49,781 bases of DNA from Candidatus Hydrothermarchaeota archaeon (lineage in GTDB: Archaea > Hydrothermarchaeota > Hydrothermarchaeia > Hydrothermarchaeales > BMS3B). Location: contig WANX01000034.1 of the NCBI GenBank assembly GCA_015521565.1, positions 1 to 49,781 of the forward strand, in the 5' to 3' direction. Under the pieces are notes generated by a model. The model was not told the DNA's origin and did no database searches. It saw only the letters and a list, made by a program, of their open reading frames with translations. Position numbers and translations under genes: made by a program. Positions 47,528 to 49,781 of this stretch are shown here, piece after piece (position 1 is the first letter of the stretch; every line of letters starts with the position of its first letter).

Positions 47528-48039
47528 TTGTACCCCTCCTCCATCATAATGAGCTTGCCCTTCTCTGTGAGTATTCCCGCCTCAGTGCAGATGCCCTCCC
47601 GTTTGAATTCTTCAAGGATGCTGACTATCTCATCGTAGTCCCTCTTTACCAGAGGCATAATATTCTCAGGCCTGCGCACCCCATGGTAAAGCGCCTTAAG
47701 CACCAGCCTTTTTGCATCTGTAAACTTGATTGCTCCCACGGTATCGCTGGCCGTGGGCAGAACGCTCATCAGGGCATTGTAAAGGGAGTAGACCTTCGGC
47801 TTTTTTCCGCCTATGAATGTCTTCGTGTTGTCTATGACCATTACCATTACCGAGTTTCCACCACTGGCATCTTTTATTTCGGAAATGCTTATGTGGTCGT
47901 TGGGTATCTTCTTCCAGCCTTTGTCGGTCTTTATCCAGACGTTGAGGTCTGTGGAGGCCAGAACTATCTTCTTCCATTCCTTAAAATTTGTGGAAAAATA
48001 TACATCCTCCACCTTAAACAGAAGCTTCTCCTGAGCCAT
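47524..48039 (-). CDS. cheF: CheF-like archaeal taxis protein
   Basis: The 171-residue protein resembles CheF: MAQEKLLFKVEDVYFSTNFK, a PH-like beta region (KKIVLASTDLNVWIKTDKGW, HISISEIKDASGGNSVMVMV), then a C-terminal winged helix (KFTDAKRLVLKALYHGVRRP). CheF connects CheY to the archaellum motor in archaea. It is shorter than many CheF proteins (often 200-300 residues). It carries SVLPTASD at 92-99, shared with the downstream fusion protein. The ATG follows the archaellin stop by 2 bp, and its 3' end overlaps the fusion gene by 4 bp, so the three are one transcript. Confidence 0.85.
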   Translation of the reverse strand: MAQEKLLFKVEDVYFSTNFKEWKKIVLASTDLNVWIKTDKGWKKIPNDHISISEIKDASGGNSVMVMVIDNTKTFIGGKKPKVYSLYNALMSVLPTASDTVGAIKFTDAKRLVLKALYHGVRRPENIMPLVKRDYDEIVSILEEFKREGICTEAGILTEKGKLIMMEEGYK

Positions 48040-48041
48040 AC

Positions 48042-48722
48042 TCAGCCCCACTCGGAGATGTACTTCTTGCCGAAGGAGCTGGGAGCTGTCTTCCTGACGC
48101 TGGTACTCTGCCCCGCCTTGGGCTGCAGAATGAGTGTGAACTCCTGTCCTGGCTGAAGGGGCAGGTCACTGCCCTGGTTGTCCTCTATCCAGAAGATTAT
48201 CTCAACAATCTCACTCTGCTCCAGCACAGTATTTGGACTTGAGGGATTCTTGTCCTTTATTCTCCTGATGTAAAACTGGGCAATGTCGGTATCGCTGCCG
48301 TTTACCACATTCTCAGCTCTGGAGATGTCATCTGTGAGATTGAGGATTCCCTGGGTGGGGCTGCTGCTCCCCGTGCCGTTAAACTTTATGCCCACCACAT
48401 AGTGGTCACCTGACTGGTACGCCAGAATTATGTCGCTGTACCTGACATCACCACTCCCGGCAGCAAGCTGCACCCTGAGGATAATGGCGTTTATCTTCTC
48501 CTGCGTGGTGTCGTTTACATATCCCAGCACATCCATAACCTTTATGTTGGTGGAAACCTCCTTGGTAGCCTGCTCCCCGGTTACCGTAGCCTTCTGCTGC
48601 AAGCCACCGGAGGTCTTGAGAAGAACACCCGCAGCAACCGCAGATACCAGTACCATGGCGATGAAGATTATCAGCGTGCCAATACCAACCTGCGCCCTGC
48701 CACCAAGCCTCTTTCTCCCCAT
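48042..48722 (-). CDS. Archaellin (flagellin) B
   Basis: The 226-residue protein begins with a class III signal: basic MGRKRLGGRA, then QVGIGTLIIFIAMVLVSAVA, with cleavage expected by the prepilin-type peptidase before QVGIGT. The rest is the archaellin beta domain (IIFWIEDNQGSDLPLQPGQE near the end). GGGAG lies 5 nt before the ATG. Its N-terminal coding region shares 107 of 108 bp with the next archaellin (48536-48643 against 49345-49452). cheF follows 2 bp downstream. Confidence 0.94.
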   Translation of the reverse strand: MGRKRLGGRAQVGIGTLIIFIAMVLVSAVAAGVLLKTSGGLQQKATVTGEQATKEVSTNIKVMDVLGYVNDTTQEKINAIILRVQLAAGSGDVRYSDIILAYQSGDHYVVGIKFNGTGSSSPTQGILNLTDDISRAENVVNGSDTDIAQFYIRRIKDKNPSSPNTVLEQSEIVEIIFWIEDNQGSDLPLQPGQEFTLILQPKAGQSTSVRKTAPSSFGKKYISEWG

Positions 48723-48823
48723 TTTATCTCCCCGTCTTTAATCTGAGGTTATTAGGATTATAAAGATTATTTTTTGAATCTCGAAAAACAGAAGAAAAAA
48801 TAAAAAGCGCAGGGATTTTTTAT

Positions 48824-49534
48824 CTATCCCCACTCCGTGGTGTACTTCTGGTTTATAACGCTGGGCGCTGTCTTCTTGACGGTGGTTGTCTGACCCGCCT
48901 TGGGCTGCACCGTTATTACAAACTGGTCGTCTGGGTCGAGGGGGACGTCTGTGCCGTCGTTCTTCTCAATCCAGAAGAGGATCTCTATGATTTCACCTGG
49001 CTCCAGCACCTCGTTGGGAGAGGTGTCCCTGTCCTTGAGCCTGCGGATGTAGAACTGGGCCTTGTCGTAGTCCTGAACCGTACCCGCCGTGGTATTTCCA
49101 TATACGTTCTCTATACCTGTTATGTTGACAATGTCGCCTGACGAGCTATCCGTATAGAGGCTGGCACTTAATGCGATGGTAGAGTTGTATGCGATTCCAC
49201 TCACGTAGGTGTTGCCCTCCTGGTAGGCCAGGACTATGTCGCTGTACTTAACATCGCCGCTGCCAGAGGCAAGCTGTGCCGTGAGGATGAGCGCCCTTAT
49301 CTTCTTGTTGCTCGTGGTGTCGTTGCTGTAGCCCACAACATTGGTAACCTTTATGTTGGTGGAAACCTCCTTGGTAGCCTGCTCCCCGGTTACCGTCGCC
49401 TTCTGCTGCAAGCCACCGGAGGTCTTGAGAAGAACACCCGCAGCAACCGCAGCCACCAGAATCATCGCTATGAAGATTATCAGCGTGCCAATGCCAACCT
49501 GCGCCTTCCGGTCCCGCAGCAACCTTATCCTCAT
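48824..49534 (-). CDS. Archaellin (flagellin) B
   Basis: This 236-residue paralog begins MRIRLLRDRKAQVGIGTLII, with the same signal cleavage before QVGIGT. Its C-terminal 60 residues differ from the partial upstream copy by one substitution (Val/Ile against Leu), and its N-terminal region matches the downstream copy almost exactly. GGAGG lies 10 nt before the ATG. The region between the two genes is short and T-rich. The filament is probably built of more than one archaellin. Confidence 0.94.
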   Translation of the reverse strand: MRIRLLRDRKAQVGIGTLIIFIAMILVAAVAAGVLLKTSGGLQQKATVTGEQATKEVSTNIKVTNVVGYSNDTTSNKKIRALILTAQLASGSGDVKYSDIVLAYQEGNTYVSGIAYNSTIALSASLYTDSSSGDIVNITGIENVYGNTTAGTVQDYDKAQFYIRRLKDRDTSPNEVLEPGEIIEILFWIEKNDGTDVPLDPDDQFVITVQPKAGQTTTVKKTAPSVINQKYTTEWG

Positions 49535-49592
49535 ATCTTCAACACCTCCCGGCTGGAAAATTTAAAAAGACATGGTGAGGGGGATTTTTTAT

Positions 49593-49781
49593 CTATCCCC
49601 ACTCCGTGGTGTACTTCTGGTTTATAACGCTGGGCGCTGTCTTCTTGACAGTGGTGGTCTGACCCGCCTTGGGCTGCACTGTCAGTACAAACTGGTCGTC
49701 TGGGTCGAGGGGAACGTCTGTGCCGTCGTTCTTCTCAATCCAGAAGAGGATCTCTATGATTTCACCTGGCTCCAGCACCTC
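49593..49781 (-). CDS. Archaellin, C-terminal part (cut by window edge)
   Basis: Only the last 61 codons before the stop at 49593 are present. They encode an archaellin C-terminus (EPGEIIEILFWIEKNDGTDV, KTAPSVINQKYTTEWG) that is nearly identical to the neighbouring archaellin; about six of 195 bp differ. The gene is the first archaellin of the operon visible here, and its N-terminus lies beyond the window. Confidence 0.95.
   Translation of the reverse strand, partial: EVLEPGEIIEILFWIEKNDGTDVPLDPDDQFVLTVQPKAGQTTTVKKTAPSVINQKYTTEWG

Noticed and set aside
1-49781. CRISPR array or insertion sequence
   Set aside because: No regularly spaced identical repeats and no transposase, integrase or long terminal inverted repeats were seen on either strand.

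Overview
The window is chromosomal DNA of a euryarchaeon, dense in genes and fairly GC-rich. The archaeal markers are unambiguous: the termination nuclease aCPSF1/FttA, a proteasome beta subunit with a processed Thr, MCM with an RPA-type protein, NurA-HerA, SMC-ScpA, nascent polypeptide-associated complex alpha, two membrane-lipid enzymes (a UbiA-type geranylgeranyltransferase and a CDP-alcohol phosphatidyltransferase), archaellins with CheF, and TATA boxes about 25-27 bp before several starts. CofC (coenzyme F420), a dihydropteroate synthase-like protein, a methanogen/Archaeoglobus-type PycB, DUF116 and HypF suggest the broad methanogen/Archaeoglobi part of the Euryarchaeota; the genus cannot be fixed by eye. 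Strong Shine-Dalgarno sites (GGAGG about 7 nt before the start) are common, and GTG and TTG starts are frequent. Several genes look leaderless.

Layout. 1-4.8 kb: a small winged-helix gene with an in-frame TAG upstream, aCPSF1, psmB, a phosphoesterase, a UbiA-type lipid enzyme and tRNA-Gln(CUG). 4.8-6.5 kb: a NosL-like lipoprotein and a membrane-tethered winged-helix protein. 6.7-18.5 kb: an accessory island in which seven universal stress proteins (USPs) alternate with four anion transporters (ArsB/NhaD, SLC13/DASS, SulP, TauE/SafE), plus a small winged-helix regulator divergent from a small membrane protein; it ends at a hairpin and T-run. 18.6-22.1 kb: a secreted cell-wall-binding-repeat protein, an amino-acid permease fused to a nucleotidyltransferase domain, and a SagB-type nitroreductase.

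22.1-38 kb is mainly housekeeping: NAC, PfkB kinase, HypF, lipid head-group transferase, dihydropteroate synthase-like protein, PycB, NurA-HerA, DUF424, RPA-MCM, a TatD-like hydrolase and DUF116. 38-44.4 kb: ScpA-SMC, a membrane-anchored HtrA protease and CofC. 44.4-46.2 kb: a DUF59/DUF2249/heme-copper-oxidase-like operon with a candidate metal-type operator. 46.2 kb to the end: a motility unit read on the minus strand, three archaellin genes (the first cut by the window edge), then cheF, then a CheC-V4R-winged-helix fusion.

The best candidates for undescribed biology are: (1) the CheC-V4R-winged-helix fusion translationally coupled to cheF, which shares an octapeptide with CheF just before the winged helix; (2) the USP/anion-transporter island, including a USP-like protein fused to membrane helices; (3) the permease-nucleotidyltransferase fusion; (4) the oxidase-like protein with an almost exact three-fold internal repeat in an operon with DUF59 and DUF2249. 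No CRISPR array, insertion sequence, integrase or rRNA gene was seen.
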